64,000 nucleotides of DNA. Origin: CAXXHQ01 sp963665265 (GTDB lineage Bacteria > Planctomycetota > Planctomycetia > Pirellulales > Thermoguttaceae). The notes under the pieces are model-generated. The model searched no databases. It was not told the DNA's origin and saw only the letters and a list, made by a program, of their open reading frames with translations. Each line of letters begins with the position of its first letter. The stretch's first letter is position 1. The stretch spans positions 1,798,001 to 1,862,000 of the forward strand of contig OY762224.2 of assembly GCA_963665265.2 (NCBI GenBank), read 5' to 3'. This document shows positions 1 through 9,633 of this stretch, one piece after another. The translations under genes were made by a program, and so were the position numbers.

Positions 1-1555
<1,555 letters not shown>

Positions 1556-1904
1556 TCTCGCGTCCTGTCGTTTGACGGCGGATTTAGCGAAAAAATCGGA
1601 ATATTTCAACTTCCCGAGCGCGTAATACCCTGCAATATCCGCGCCGTCGGACCTTCCTTGCGTGCAAATTGGCGCAAGTATTCGACAAGCATACCACACC
1701 CCTTGTCGACGGACTCGATTATCGCCGACGAGCCGCCAAAAGCATCCACCCGAAAGGAGTAGGCGGTTCTTCGCTTGCGGATACGTCGAATTAAAACCCG
1801 ATCCGAACATCTTCGCCCTGCTTGTTTTCGACCGTATCCATGCTTTAATAACGTATTCGTCATCACTATTAATTTCTCATCCCTCGGAAAAAAGAACCGC
1901 AACT

Positions 1905-3602
1905 ATGGCAAAGGCCGCCGCAAAAAAATTCGCCATCGGCGTTGACTACGGAACCAACAGCGTTCGCGCTTTGATCGTTGATATCGCCGACGGCAACGAG
2001 ATCGCCTCGCACGTTTACAACTACCCGAGCGGCGACGCCGGCATTCTTCTCGATCCGAAAGATCCGCATGTCGCTCGTCAAAGCCCCGCCGACTACATCG
2101 ACGGTTTTTGCAAGTCGGTTCGCTCGGCGGTCAACGCGGCGAAGAAGGTTCGCGGTTTCGATCCGGCCAACGTCGTGGGCATCGGCATCGACACCACCGG
2201 CTCGACGCCGATTCCCGTCGATCGCCAAGGCGTGCCGTTGATGATGAAGGCCGAGTTTAAAAACAACTTGGCCGCTTACGCTTGGCTGTGGAAGGATCAC
2301 ACCAGCTACGCCGAAGCCGCCGAGATCACCGAAAAAGCGGCCGCCAGCGGATTGGGCTACCTGGCCAAGTGCGGCGGAATCTATAGCTCGGAATGGTACT
2401 GGGCGAAGATTCTCCACTGCAAGCGGACCGCGCCGAAGGTTTTCAACGCGGCGTATTCTTGGGTTGAGTTGGCCGACTTCGTTCCCGCCTACATTACGGG
2501 CAACACCGATCCCGACACGCTGCCCCGCGGCATCTGCGCCGCCGGTCACAAAGCGATGTACAACGACTCTTGGGGCGGTTTGCCCAGCGCCGAGTTCCTT
2601 GCGACGCTCGATCCGGCTTTGGTCCCGCTCCGCGAACGCTACGCCCCGAAGGCGTTGGCCTCTGATCAGAAGGCCGGCGACCTGACGCCGGAAGTGGCGA
2701 AGAAGGTCGGACTTCCGGCCGGCGTTCCGGTGGCCGTCGGCGCCTTCGACTGCCACATGGGCGCGGTGGGCGCGGGCATCAAGCCGGGCACCTTGGTCAA
2801 GATCATCGGCACGAGCACCTGCGACATCATGACCGCGTCGATGGCCGAAGCGCTTCCCGACGTTCCCGGCCTCTGCGGAATCGTCCCCGGCTCGGTCGTT
2901 CCCGGCATGTACGGACTGGAAGCCGGTCAATCGGCCGTCGGCGACATCTTCAATTGGTTCGTCAAATACCTCACGCCGAAGCAATTCTCGGCCAAGGGGG
3001 ACGCCCATGTCGCGTTGACCGCCGACGCCGAAAAGCTCGCCCCGGGCGAAAGCGGCTTGTTGGCCTTGGATTGGAACAACGGAAACCGCACCATCTTGGT
3101 CAATCCGTTGTTGACCGGTTTGCTCCTCGGCCAAACGTTGCACACGACGGCCCCCGAAGTGTATCGCGCTTTGGTCGAAGCGACCGCTTTCGGCGCCTTG
3201 ACGATCATCAATCGCCTTGAAGAGTACGGCGTGCAAGTGAAGGAAGTGATCAACTGCGGCGGTATCGCCGAGAAGAACGCCTTCGTCATGCAAATTTACG
3301 CCGACATCTGCAATCGCCCGATGAAGATCAGCCGCTCGGCCCAGACCTGCGCCTTGGGCGCCGCGATCTTCGGAGCCGTCGCCGGCGGCGCGTTCAAGAC
3401 GACCGATCAGGCCCAAAAGAAGATGACCGGCGTGAAGGACAAGGTTTTCCGTCCGAACAAGGCCGCGGCCAAGACCTACGCCGAGTTGTACAAACTCTAT
3501 CGCAAGCTGCACGACGCCTTCGGAACCGCGACGTTCGACGGCAAGTTGAACGACGTGATGAAGGAATTGATCGCCATCCGCGACCAAGCCCGCAAGGGTT
3601 AG
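1905..3602 (+). CDS. araB: Ribulokinase (FGGY carbohydrate kinase)
   Basis: A 565-residue FGGY kinase that would phosphorylate L-ribulose to L-ribulose 5-phosphate with ATP in the cytoplasm. The N-terminal phosphate motif is GVDYGTNSVRALIVD. A substrate-side motif DTTGSTPIPVD lies near residue 100, the second phosphate motif IIGTSTCDIMTAS near 303, and the adenosine motif NCGGIAEKNAFV near 450. The length matches the ribulokinase subfamily (about 550-570) rather than xylulokinase or glycerol kinase (about 490-500). The ATG at 1905 is chosen because the conserved kinase fold starts at once; the frame is open further upstream but without similarity to the family. The next gene is the 4-epimerase that uses its product, which supports the call. 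L-arabinose isomerase is not in the window. Confidence 0.93.
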   Translation: MAKAAAKKFAIGVDYGTNSVRALIVDIADGNEIASHVYNYPSGDAGILLDPKDPHVARQSPADYIDGFCKSVRSAVNAAKKVRGFDPANVVGIGIDTTGSTPIPVDRQGVPLMMKAEFKNNLAAYAWLWKDHTSYAEAAEITEKAAASGLGYLAKCGGIYSSEWYWAKILHCKRTAPKVFNAAYSWVELADFVPAYITGNTDPDTLPRGICAAGHKAMYNDSWGGLPSAEFLATLDPALVPLRERYAPKALASDQKAGDLTPEVAKKVGLPAGVPVAVGAFDCHMGAVGAGIKPGTLVKIIGTSTCDIMTASMAEALPDVPGLCGIVPGSVVPGMYGLEAGQSAVGDIFNWFVKYLTPKQFSAKGDAHVALTADAEKLAPGESGLLALDWNNGNRTILVNPLLTGLLLGQTLHTTAPEVYRALVEATAFGALTIINRLEEYGVQVKEVINCGGIAEKNAFVMQIYADICNRPMKISRSAQTCALGAAIFGAVAGGAFKTTDQAQKKMTGVKDKVFRPNKAAAKTYAELYKLYRKLHDAFGTATFDGKLNDVMKELIAIRDQARKG

Positions 3603-3667
3603 GAATTCCTGTCTGTTCGTTTTGAAGGGCGCTGCGGTGAGCGCCGAATTAGAAGTGAGATTCGTAG

Positions 3668-3687
3668 GGTGCGTGCTTGCACGCACC
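3668..3687 (+). repeat. Perfect hairpin between araB and araD
   Basis: GGTGCGTGC and GCACGCACC form a 9-bp perfect stem around a 2-base loop, headed by GTAG. No T-tract follows, so it is not a classical terminator. It is one of several short palindromes in this window that start with GTAGGG. It lies 22 bases before the araD start and could lower or stabilise the transcript between the two genes. Confidence 0.7.
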
Positions 3688-3709
3688 AATGCCCCTAACC
3701 AAAGATATC

Positions 3710-4360
3710 ATGTCATTAAAAACCCTTCGCGAAGAAGTTTGTTACGCCAATAAGATGCTGCCGCAATGCGGTCTCGTCACTATGCACTCCGGCAACGTCA
3801 GCGGTCTCGATCCCGAGTCCGGCCATTTGGTCATTAAGCCGTCGGGCATGGATTACGACGCCCTTACGCCCGAGAAGCTCGTCGAAGTCGATTTGAAGAG
3901 CGGCGAGGTGATCGGATCGGATTTGCGTCCGAGCGTCGATTTGCCGCACCACCTTTTCCTCTTCCGCAACATGCCGGAAGTCCGTTCGATCATCCACACG
4001 CATAGCAACTACGCCACGGCCTTCGCCGCGGTCGGAAAATCGATTCCGTTGTGCTTGACGGCCATCGCCGACGAGTTCGGTTGCGACATTCCGTGCATGC
4101 CGTACGTCGATAACGAAGGGGACCACATCGGCGAGATGATTTTAAAGTATCGCAATCGAGCGCCGGCCATGCTCTTGGGCAACCACGGCGTTTTCGCCTG
4201 GGGATCGTCGCCGAAGGGCGCGCTCAAGGCGGCCGTGATGGTCGAAGACGTGGCCAAGACGGTCCACTTGGCTATGCAGCTTGGCACGCCTGCGGTCATT
4301 CCGCCGCACGAGGCCGAGAAATGGTACGACCGCTACCACAACCGCTACGGACAGAAGTAA
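3710..4360 (+). CDS. araD: L-ribulose-5-phosphate 4-epimerase (class II aldolase family)
   Basis: A 216-residue class II aldolase/epimerase. It should convert L-ribulose 5-phosphate to D-xylulose 5-phosphate, feeding the pentose phosphate pathway. Visible are HSGNVSGLD and IKPSGMDY near the N-terminus (phosphate-binding regions), the zinc-binding HTHSNYATAF near residue 95 and a third metal His in LLGNHGVFAWG near residue 160. Length is close to AraD/UlaF (about 230) and to L-fuculose-phosphate aldolase (about 215); pairing with a ribulokinase favours the epimerase. The ATG at 3710 is chosen over an earlier in-frame ATG at 3677 because the earlier one lies inside the hairpin repeat. No strong ribosome site is visible, so it may be translated together with araB. 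Confidence 0.88.
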   Translation: MSLKTLREEVCYANKMLPQCGLVTMHSGNVSGLDPESGHLVIKPSGMDYDALTPEKLVEVDLKSGEVIGSDLRPSVDLPHHLFLFRNMPEVRSIIHTHSNYATAFAAVGKSIPLCLTAIADEFGCDIPCMPYVDNEGDHIGEMILKYRNRAPAMLLGNHGVFAWGSSPKGALKAAVMVEDVAKTVHLAMQLGTPAVIPPHEAEKWYDRYHNRYGQK

Positions 4361-4373
4361 CGTCCTCACGTCT

Positions 4374-4392
4374 CCTCTCCCTTTGGGAGAGG
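4374..4392 (+). repeat. CCTCTCCC hairpin of a widely dispersed bacterial repeat
   Basis: CCTCTCCC and GGGAGAGG form an 8-bp perfect stem around TTT and are followed by GTTAGGGTGAGGGC. This motif is familiar as an intergenic repeat in many unrelated bacterial genomes. It lies 13 bases after the araD stop. Confidence 0.65.
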
Positions 4393-4455
4393 GTTAGGGT
4401 GAGGGCATGTCCGTAGCCCATGCACTCCGTGCATGACGACCCAGTCAACATCCAA

Positions 4456-4484
4456 GGGAGCCTGTCGGTCAGGCTCCCTTTTTT
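4456..4484 (+). terminator. Rho-independent terminator after araB-araD
   Basis: GGGAGCCTG and CAGGCTCCC form a 9-bp perfect stem around a 5-base loop, directly followed by six T residues. It lies about 95 bases after the araD stop and is the likely end of the araBD transcript. Confidence 0.88.
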
Positions 4485-4575
4485 ATTTCTTGCGAGCGGT
4501 TTGCACCGTGCCGAGAGAGGCGTCAAAAGAGAATTGGTTTCATCTTCGAGTAAACGAAGACGTAGCAGTGTTTTT

Positions 4576-4607
4576 GGCGGGACTCGCACGGCTCGGCCCA
4601 CCCTACG
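4576..4607 (-). repeat. Dispersed hairpin repeat, GTGGGACTCGC type, copy 1
   Basis: It has arms GGGACTCGC and GCTCGGCCCACCCTACG. Near-identical copies occur at 4888-4919 and 54805-54839. Read on the minus strand it starts GTAGGGTGGG, like several other repeats here. Confidence 0.75.
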
Positions 4608-4655
4608 CGCGCTGCGACCTCTTCGAGGTCGTTGGTTATTGGAACGCTTCGTTTT

Positions 4656-4706
4656 CCCCGGGTTGCTGCGCACCCGGGGCTAATTGCTTCCATCCTTTCA
4701 GGATGG
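4656..4706. repeat. Twin palindromes CCCCGGGT.. and CCATCCTTTCAGGATGG
   Basis: CCCCGGGT pairs with ACCCGGGG (4656-4679), and CCATCC pairs with GGATGG (4690-4706). A GGCGAGGCGGAGCCTGGGAACGAGG stretch follows. The same set, in the opposite orientation, occurs at 46461-46579, so this is a composite dispersed repeat. No terminal inverted repeats or reading frame of a transposase are seen. Confidence 0.7.
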
Positions 4707-4887
4707 TAGGACGGCGAGGCGGAGCCTGGGAACGAGGCGATATTTATGGATGAAAGTCGCGAAAGAGCGCAAAGAGATTTAACCACGCAACACACGGAAT
4801 GCACAAAAAGGTTTACGCGGAGAACGCGAAAAACGCGGAGGGGCGGAGAATCAGGCGGGGTAGAGATGATTCCGGATATGTTTTTTT

Positions 4888-4919
4888 GGTGGGACTCGCT
4901 CCGCTCGGCCCACCCTACG
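4888..4919 (-). repeat. Dispersed hairpin repeat, GTGGGACTCGC type, copy 2
   Basis: GGTGGGACTCGC with GCTCGGCCCACCCTACG. The sequence differs from copy 1 only at the loop and a few stem bases. It lies 67 bases past the 3' end of the export protein gene. Confidence 0.75.
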
Positions 4920-4937
4920 AACTACGGAATTTCAGAC

Positions 4938-4954
4938 GGCGCTCTCAGAGCGCC
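4938..4954 (-). repeat. GGCGCTCTCAGAGCGCC palindrome followed by CTAC
   Basis: This is an 8-bp perfect stem. On the minus strand it reads GTAGGGCGCTCTGAGAGCGCC. Relatives are at 32650-32675, 45106-45128 and 46382-46403. It may act as the 3' end structure of the export gene transcript. Confidence 0.65.
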
Positions 4955-4985
4955 CTACAGCTATGACAAGAGACGGAAGGTGCGT

Positions 4986-6236
4986 TTACAGCGAGCTTAA
5001 TTTGGAAAAATTGATGCTCGTCGAAACGGGGAAGACGCCGTAGATTCCTCGGGTGAAGACGAGGTCGATGAAGTCGTCAGCCTTGAGGATCGCGCCTTTC
5101 GGCACGACGATCACGTCCGAATCGTCGAGCCAAATTTCTCCGGCGGGGCAGGGGGATCGGCCCGCCAACGCGCCTTCGACGTTGACCATCGTGGCCTTCA
5201 ATCGCCAATCTTCGCCGCGTCGGAAGATCACGACCTGTCGCAAATTGGCGCCGACGTGCCAACTGCCGGCCATGCTCAACGCTTGCATCACGGTCGTCGG
5301 GCCGGTCATTTCGAATCGGCCGGGGGCGCCGACTTCGCCGAGAACGTAGACGTAGCGAGGAGCGCGCTGCGCGAGAACCGGAATGACTTCGATTCCCTCG
5401 ACCACTTGCCGGTAGCGTTCGTTCAACTCCTTTTGCAATTCGTTGAGCGTGAGGCCTTGCGCTTGCACGGAGCCGATCGCCGGGAGCGAGATTCCGCCTT
5501 CCGGCGTGACGCGAACCAGTTGGCTTTGTCCGCCCACGCCGGCACGTCGGTCGACGGTCGCTCGTAGGTCTTCCAACTTCGTGTTCATTTTGAGCGGCGT
5601 GACCGTGATCGACGGATTTTTATAATACTTCTTGTATTTTTCTTCGAGAGCCTCGCAAAGCTGCGTCACGGTCCGGCCGGTAGCTTTGATTTGGCCGAGC
5701 AAACGAAGCGTGATCGTTCCGTCGGGCTGGATAATCAGATCGCGGTTCAATTCGGAATCGGTGAACGAATCGATGCGAATTTCGTCGCCGACGTTTAATC
5801 GATACGGATCGGATTGCTCTTGTCGAGTGACGCGATAGACCATATCGAGCTGATCGTCGACGCGGAGGCGATATTCGTTGACGTGGGCCGAGCGAGCGTT
5901 GGCCACGTATTGTCCTTGCGCGAACATCTGCCACTCGACGTCACGGTTCGATTCCCAATTGCAACCGCGTCGGCAGTTGCAGGAGCCGTAGGCCCGGCCG
6001 CACAAATCGCAATTTCGCCGCGCCTGAATGCAATCGGTCGGCGGTCCGAACCCTTGGCAAAGAATAATATCGCCGCGGACTGGAACGGAGACGGTTTTTG
6101 GCGGTTCCGTGGGAAGGTTTTTCGCCGAGAAGGCGAATATTCCGGCCGAGAGGCATGAAGCGGCGACCAACGCGCCGGTAAGCGCATGCCGCCGCATTCG
6201 GCCTCGCTCGTTCGTCGTTGATTGCATACGAGTCAT
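4986..6236 (-). CDS. Polysaccharide biosynthesis/export protein (OPX, Wza-like)
   Basis: A 416-residue outer-membrane polysaccharide export protein. A signal sequence is visible at about residues 15-40 (ALTGALVAASCLSAGIFAF). A short Cys-rich segment follows (about 55-95, with CQGF, CDLCG, CNCRRGC). The Poly_export domain is at about 125-210 (YRLNVGDEIRIDSF, IQPDGTITLRLLGQI). Two SLBB-type segments follow (SLPAIGSVQAQGLTLNELQ; YVLGEVGAPGRFEM). In this family the protein forms the outer-membrane exit for exopolysaccharide or capsule. The ATG at 6236 starts two bases after the stop of the upstream TPR gene, so the two are an operon. No Wzc-type kinase or polymerase is in the window. The Cys-rich insert is not part of classical Wza. 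Confidence 0.88.
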   Translation of the reverse strand: MTRMQSTTNERGRMRRHALTGALVAASCLSAGIFAFSAKNLPTEPPKTVSVPVRGDIILCQGFGPPTDCIQARRNCDLCGRAYGSCNCRRGCNWESNRDVEWQMFAQGQYVANARSAHVNEYRLRVDDQLDMVYRVTRQEQSDPYRLNVGDEIRIDSFTDSELNRDLIIQPDGTITLRLLGQIKATGRTVTQLCEALEEKYKKYYKNPSITVTPLKMNTKLEDLRATVDRRAGVGGQSQLVRVTPEGGISLPAIGSVQAQGLTLNELQKELNERYRQVVEGIEVIPVLAQRAPRYVYVLGEVGAPGRFEMTGPTTVMQALSMAGSWHVGANLRQVVIFRRGEDWRLKATMVNVEGALAGRSPCPAGEIWLDDSDVIVVPKGAILKADDFIDLVFTRGIYGVFPVSTSINFSKLSSL

Positions 6237-6238
6237 GG

Positions 6239-7810
6239 TTATCGTCTTCCGTTGGCCGATTGGGCGTTCCATTCGGCGGCCGTCGGCTGTTGCGATTGGT
6301 AAGAGGGGCCGTAGTTCGGGGCCGGGCCGTATCCGGCGGGCGCGGGCGGAGTTTGGCGGTTCGGCGTCGATCTGTTTTGCGCGAACGCCGCGCCGTCCAT
6401 CCATACGACGCGATCCCCGGCGTCGGTCGATCGGAAGTTCGCGCGAGCGAGCTCGGCCTGTCGGCAGCGCATGGCAAACGTTTGGGCAAGTCGCTGCTCT
6501 TCGACGCGTCCTAATCGGCCGTAGACCGACGCCAGGTTATTCCAGACCGTCGATTGTCGGGAATACCGTGCGGCGTGTTCGAGGACCGCTTTGGCGTCTT
6601 CAAGATTACCGCCTCGCGCGAAGAGGACGCCCAGATCGTTTGCGGCGACGTAGTTGCGGGGATGAACGATCAACGCCGCTTGGTAGAACGTCACGGCTTT
6701 GGGACCGGAGGCGTTCAAGTCGGAGCCGTCGCGGAGGGCCAGATTGTCGTGGAGTTTGCCCAAGGCTCGCAGGGCGGACGAGCCGGCCACTTCATGCCCG
6801 ACCGCCGAGGCGATCTGCTCTTGGGCGAAGGTAAGATACGACTTCATGGCCGTGATCGGCGAGACGGCAGCGAGATCGGTCCCTTTTAGGGCGGGGGTCG
6901 AATGGCAAGCGACCGTGTCGGCCACGTTCAGGTCCGCTTCCCAACGTGAGCCGTTCGGTAGAAAATCCTCCGCTTCCTTCAACGCCGTAAGCCCGGCCGC
7001 CAGCGCTTTGCCGTGATTCGCCGCGTTCGATTCGGCGTCCAATCCTTGCGCGACCAGCCGCAAGGCTTGAATGAACTCCGAACGGGCGGCGAAATAGGCG
7101 CCGCGTCCGGCCAACGTATAACCGTGTCGAGTAAGTTCGTCGGCTTGACGCGCAATTCTCTCCAACTGTTCGGAACGCGCGGCAGGCTCTCCTTCGCTTG
7201 CCGGCTTGGCGCTTAAGCGCTCATTATCCTTTTGTAACAGAGGAGGTTCCGTCGCCTCGGGGAGCGACGGGGCAGGGGCGATTTTCGCCTGGACGGCCGG
7301 GATCGCAAATTCCGACGGAGCGCTCGTTACCGGGTACTCCGTCTCGCCGCCTTCATGGGGGGAAACAGCAGGCGTTGACGACGACATGGTTGAAGGGGGC
7401 AAAAGAGCCATGTCATCCTTGTTGACTTCGGCCGGGCTCGGTCCCGCAACGGAGCCGCTCGGCGTCTTCGTCAACACTTCCTTTACGTCCGCTTTTTCCG
7501 TAAAGGGAATCTGTGCGGCCGGCATCGACAATTCCGGCCCCGTCTCGGACTCTTGCGCTTGGGCAATTCCCGACGTCAACGCGAGTCGGGCGTCCTCGGA
7601 CAGCGGTTGCAACCATCGCGAATGCTCCACGAAGGGGAATAATCCCGGCGCTTCGCTCTTGGGCATCTCGACCGAGAAGCCGGGAGCGGAGGGGGGCGCA
7701 CATTCGCTTTGCGAGGTCGAATGGTAGAATTGGATCGCAAGCCACGGCGTCGCAGCCAAAACGGCCGCCGTAGCATACGTTCGCGCATTCTTTAAGAAAC
7801 TGGGGGTCAT
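6239..7810 (-). CDS. Secreted or anchored TPR protein, partner of the export gene
   Basis: A 523-residue protein with an N-terminal hydrophobic segment (TYATAAVLAATPWLAIQFY). A low-complexity Pro/Ser/Glu-rich linker runs to about residue 200. An alpha-helical TPR region follows at about 215-460; the clearest units are GYTLAGRGAYFAARSEFIQAL and NYVAANDLGVLFARGGNLED. The C-terminus is rich in Pro, Gln, Tyr and Asn (about 480-523). The gene abuts the export-protein gene, so a scaffold or periplasmic role in polysaccharide export is likely but inferred. The ATG at 7810 is chosen; a GTG at 7822 is also in frame. Confidence 0.75.
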   Translation of the reverse strand: MTPSFLKNARTYATAAVLAATPWLAIQFYHSTSQSECAPPSAPGFSVEMPKSEAPGLFPFVEHSRWLQPLSEDARLALTSGIAQAQESETGPELSMPAAQIPFTEKADVKEVLTKTPSGSVAGPSPAEVNKDDMALLPPSTMSSSTPAVSPHEGGETEYPVTSAPSEFAIPAVQAKIAPAPSLPEATEPPLLQKDNERLSAKPASEGEPAARSEQLERIARQADELTRHGYTLAGRGAYFAARSEFIQALRLVAQGLDAESNAANHGKALAAGLTALKEAEDFLPNGSRWEADLNVADTVACHSTPALKGTDLAAVSPITAMKSYLTFAQEQIASAVGHEVAGSSALRALGKLHDNLALRDGSDLNASGPKAVTFYQAALIVHPRNYVAANDLGVLFARGGNLEDAKAVLEHAARYSRQSTVWNNLASVYGRLGRVEEQRLAQTFAMRCRQAELARANFRSTDAGDRVVWMDGAAFAQNRSTPNRQTPPAPAGYGPAPNYGPSYQSQQPTAAEWNAQSANGRR

Positions 7811-8237
7811 TCGATCCGTCACTCGTCCATGAGGGGAAGCAATCCGTCATTCGCGGCGCAAATCCTACGGCCGCGAGAAAACGTTGACGAGCGTTTTCGT
7901 CTGATTATTCCTTTTTCGACGCGCGGCACATTTCCGCGCGTTGTCAAGCGAATCAAACAACTCTCGTCATATCCATGGTGAGCGATCGGCACGAAAAAAG
8001 GGCTGTCGGTAGAAAAAACGCCCTCATCGCGCAACTGCGTAAAACTCACGCCCGAACAGTCGGCAAAGCTCGTCAAAACGGAACGGCGCAACCGTCAGCC
8101 CCCGCACAGGCGGTTAAACCCTTGCTCCAGTTCCTTTTGGAGCGTCTGGAATAAGCGGACGTCGCGGCAGCTTCGCGCGTCTCGCTCCGTCCAGTATCAT
8201 AAATGCGACAAATCCTTTTCTCTGGGCGGACGGAATT
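7811..8237. other. Gap between divergent TPR and ASCH genes
   Basis: No gene is supported. It must hold the promoters of both flanking genes, but no good -35/-10 pair was recognised. A strong hairpin ACGCGCGG/CCGCGCGT with a 7-base loop lies at 7919-7941 and could be part of the leader of the minus-strand operon. Confidence 0.6.
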
Positions 8238-8597
8238 ATGTTGCTTTTCAAAAAGAAATTTATGGCGGCGATTCTCGGCGGCGAAAAAACGCAAACGATC
8301 CGACTTTGGAGATTCGCCAAGATGCGCGCCGGGCAGCGCAGCTACATTCCTGGCGCAGGGTACATCCGCATTGACGCCGTCGACGAAGTTCAACTTATCG
8401 ATTTAACCGACGCCGACGCCGTTCCTGACGGCTTCGCCTCGGCCGACGCTTTGAGAACGGAAATCGCGGCGATTTATCCCAAGCAATTGGCCGAGGGGCA
8501 TCGCGCCTTTCGAATTCGTTTTCGCTTATTGCCGGCGGAAGAGCAAGCGACGATCAAAGCTGAGAAAGCGGCGGCGAAAGTAGGGCGTAGGGCGTAG
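8238..8597 (+). CDS. ASCH-domain (PUA-like) protein
   Basis: A 119-residue small cytoplasmic protein. The opening FKKKFMAAILGGEKTQTIRLW is the ASCH signature, where a Lys-Thr-x-Thr-x-Arg turn precedes the RNA-binding-like beta barrel. A second conserved part is IRIDAVDEVQLIDLTDADA. ASCH domains are thought to bind RNA or modified nucleosides, some acting as hydrolases; the substrate here is unknown. The stop codon and the last five residues (VGRRA) come from the tandem TAGGGCG repeat that starts at 8581, so the C-terminus has been set by the repeat. Confidence 0.8.
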   Translation: MLLFKKKFMAAILGGEKTQTIRLWRFAKMRAGQRSYIPGAGYIRIDAVDEVQLIDLTDADAVPDGFASADALRTEIAAIYPKQLAEGHRAFRIRFRLLPAEEQATIKAEKAAAKVGRRA

Positions 8598-8608
8598 GGC
8601 GTAGGGCG
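8581..8608 (+). repeat. Four tandem copies of the 7-bp unit TAGGGCG
   Basis: Units lie at 8581, 8588, 8595 and 8602. Because 7 is not a multiple of 3, the TAG in each unit falls in a new frame, so the array stops translation in every frame on this strand. The third unit gives the stop of the ASCH gene. Related arrays are at 13450-13498, 16675-16697, 17243-17262, 25693, 32755-32790, 35740-35770, 47760-47795 and 51223. Confidence 0.9.
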
Positions 8609-8656
8609 GACAAATCTGCGAATAATTTATTGCAAGACGCAATGGCGCCAAGTTTT

Positions 8657-8776
8657 TGAGACAGGATTCACAAGATTTACAGGATAGATATTTCGCGGAA
8701 TCCATGCAAAAACGCCCGAAGAGAAATTCAAGCAAGAGATTGAACCGCCGAGACGCTGAGATCGCAGAGAACGCGA
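8657..8776 (-). repeat. ~140-bp dispersed repeat X, copy 1 (minus orientation)
   Basis: It contains ACAGGATTCACAAGATTTAC, AGGATAGATATTTCGCG and TTGAACCGCCGAGACGCTGAG. Read on the minus strand it matches 10160-10298 and 11540-11672 along its whole length, with scattered substitutions. No open frame or terminal inverted repeats are seen. Confidence 0.85.
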
Positions 8777-8840
8777 GCAAAGGATTGGGGATAAAAGTCG
8801 CGCTCCTTCATCCATCATCCTTCATAATTCAGCCTTCCTC

Positions 8841-8888
8841 GTCCGTCTCTGCGACCTCCGCGCCTCTGCGGTAAATACTTTGCGAAAG
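8841..8888 (-). repeat. 48-bp repeat Y, copy 1 (minus orientation)
   Basis: Read on the minus strand this matches 11468-11515 with one mismatch in 48 bases (CTTTCGCAAAG, then ATTTACCGCAGAGGCGCGG). Together with X it makes an inverted composite pair flanking 8889-11467. Confidence 0.88.
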
Positions 8889-8914
8889 AACGCAAAAGGG
8901 GCGTAGGGGAGCGG

Positions 8915-9616
8915 TTATTTTTTTGTAAACGCCTCGAAGACCTCTTTCGCACCGTCGACCAACGGTCCGGTCACCGCTTGCGGATCGCGGGTGACCATCC
9001 AGATCAAACCGCCGCAGATCGCAACGCCTAAAAAGAATAAAAACAGGCCGCGAAAACCGGGCGAGGCGCTTTCTTTCTCCAATTCGGCGGTCAGCGCACG
9101 TTCTAGCTTGCGCCAACCTTGAAAATTCTGCGAACGGCCGACGGCTTTTAACGAGACGTTTTTCGACAACCGAAACGATTCGACGACAAGCTGGATTTTC
9201 AGCGTCGGCAACGCGAGGCAATCGCCGGCCCAACGCGCTTCCTCGTCGATCTTCTCGACGGCTTCGGCCAAAATAGGTCGCAACTTGTCGGCCGAAATAT
9301 TGTAAATAATCAACCTCGGCCGCATCGTCAAAACGGCCACGATCGTCCAGAGAAAATACAACGCCGTCGCCATTAGCCATGCGATTGCGCCGTAATACGA
9401 CAACACTCTCTCGGGCAAGAGATATTCAATCGGACCGACGAGAAACACGCCGAAAAGCCCTAGGGCCAATGTGAAGAAATCACGTCCGCCCGGCGCCAAA
9501 ATCGGTCGACGCGACAAATTGACCGATCCGATTAGCAAAAAATAGATCGCCAGCGGTCCGAACGCTAAACAGAGTCGGAACGGATCGAACATTGAATAAA
9601 TCAAATCGGGAGTCAT
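8915..9616 (-). CDS. Membrane protein of unknown function
   Basis: A 233-residue protein with about five hydrophobic segments: residues 13-29, 45-65, 72-95 (YYGAIAWLMATALYFLWTIV) and 205-225, plus a cytoplasmic region at about 100-200. That region begins with RPRLIIYNISADKLRPIL and is moderately charged. No known family was recognised. It follows a smaller membrane gene after 17 bases, so both are probably one operon. Both lie in the 2.6-kb segment bounded by the inverted X/Y repeats. Confidence 0.65.
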   Translation of the reverse strand: MTPDLIYSMFDPFRLCLAFGPLAIYFLLIGSVNLSRRPILAPGGRDFFTLALGLFGVFLVGPIEYLLPERVLSYYGAIAWLMATALYFLWTIVAVLTMRPRLIIYNISADKLRPILAEAVEKIDEEARWAGDCLALPTLKIQLVVESFRLSKNVSLKAVGRSQNFQGWRKLERALTAELEKESASPGFRGLFLFFLGVAICGGLIWMVTRDPQAVTGPLVDGAKEVFEAFTKK

Positions 9617-9633
9617 CGGATCGAATCCAAGGT

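Larger units (their letters stand above)
4361..4985. other. Gene-free, repeat-rich gap between convergent araD and the export gene
   Basis: No gene is supported in these 625 bases. The gap holds at least six short palindromes or dispersed repeats, listed separately, and one clear terminator. Near 4784-4853 it also has the CGCGGAG-type purine-rich repeat seen at several other sites. Open frames here are short and made of repeat sequence. Confidence 0.8.

Noticed and set aside
1869..3689. Long minus-strand open frame of about 600 codons opposite ribulokinase
   Set aside because: It is the antisense shadow of araB, caused by high-GC codon structure; its product is rich in Arg, Gly, Val and has no motifs.
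4374..4740. Repeat cluster as an insertion sequence
   Set aside because: There is no transposase frame, no terminal inverted repeat pair and no target-site duplication; only short palindromes are present.
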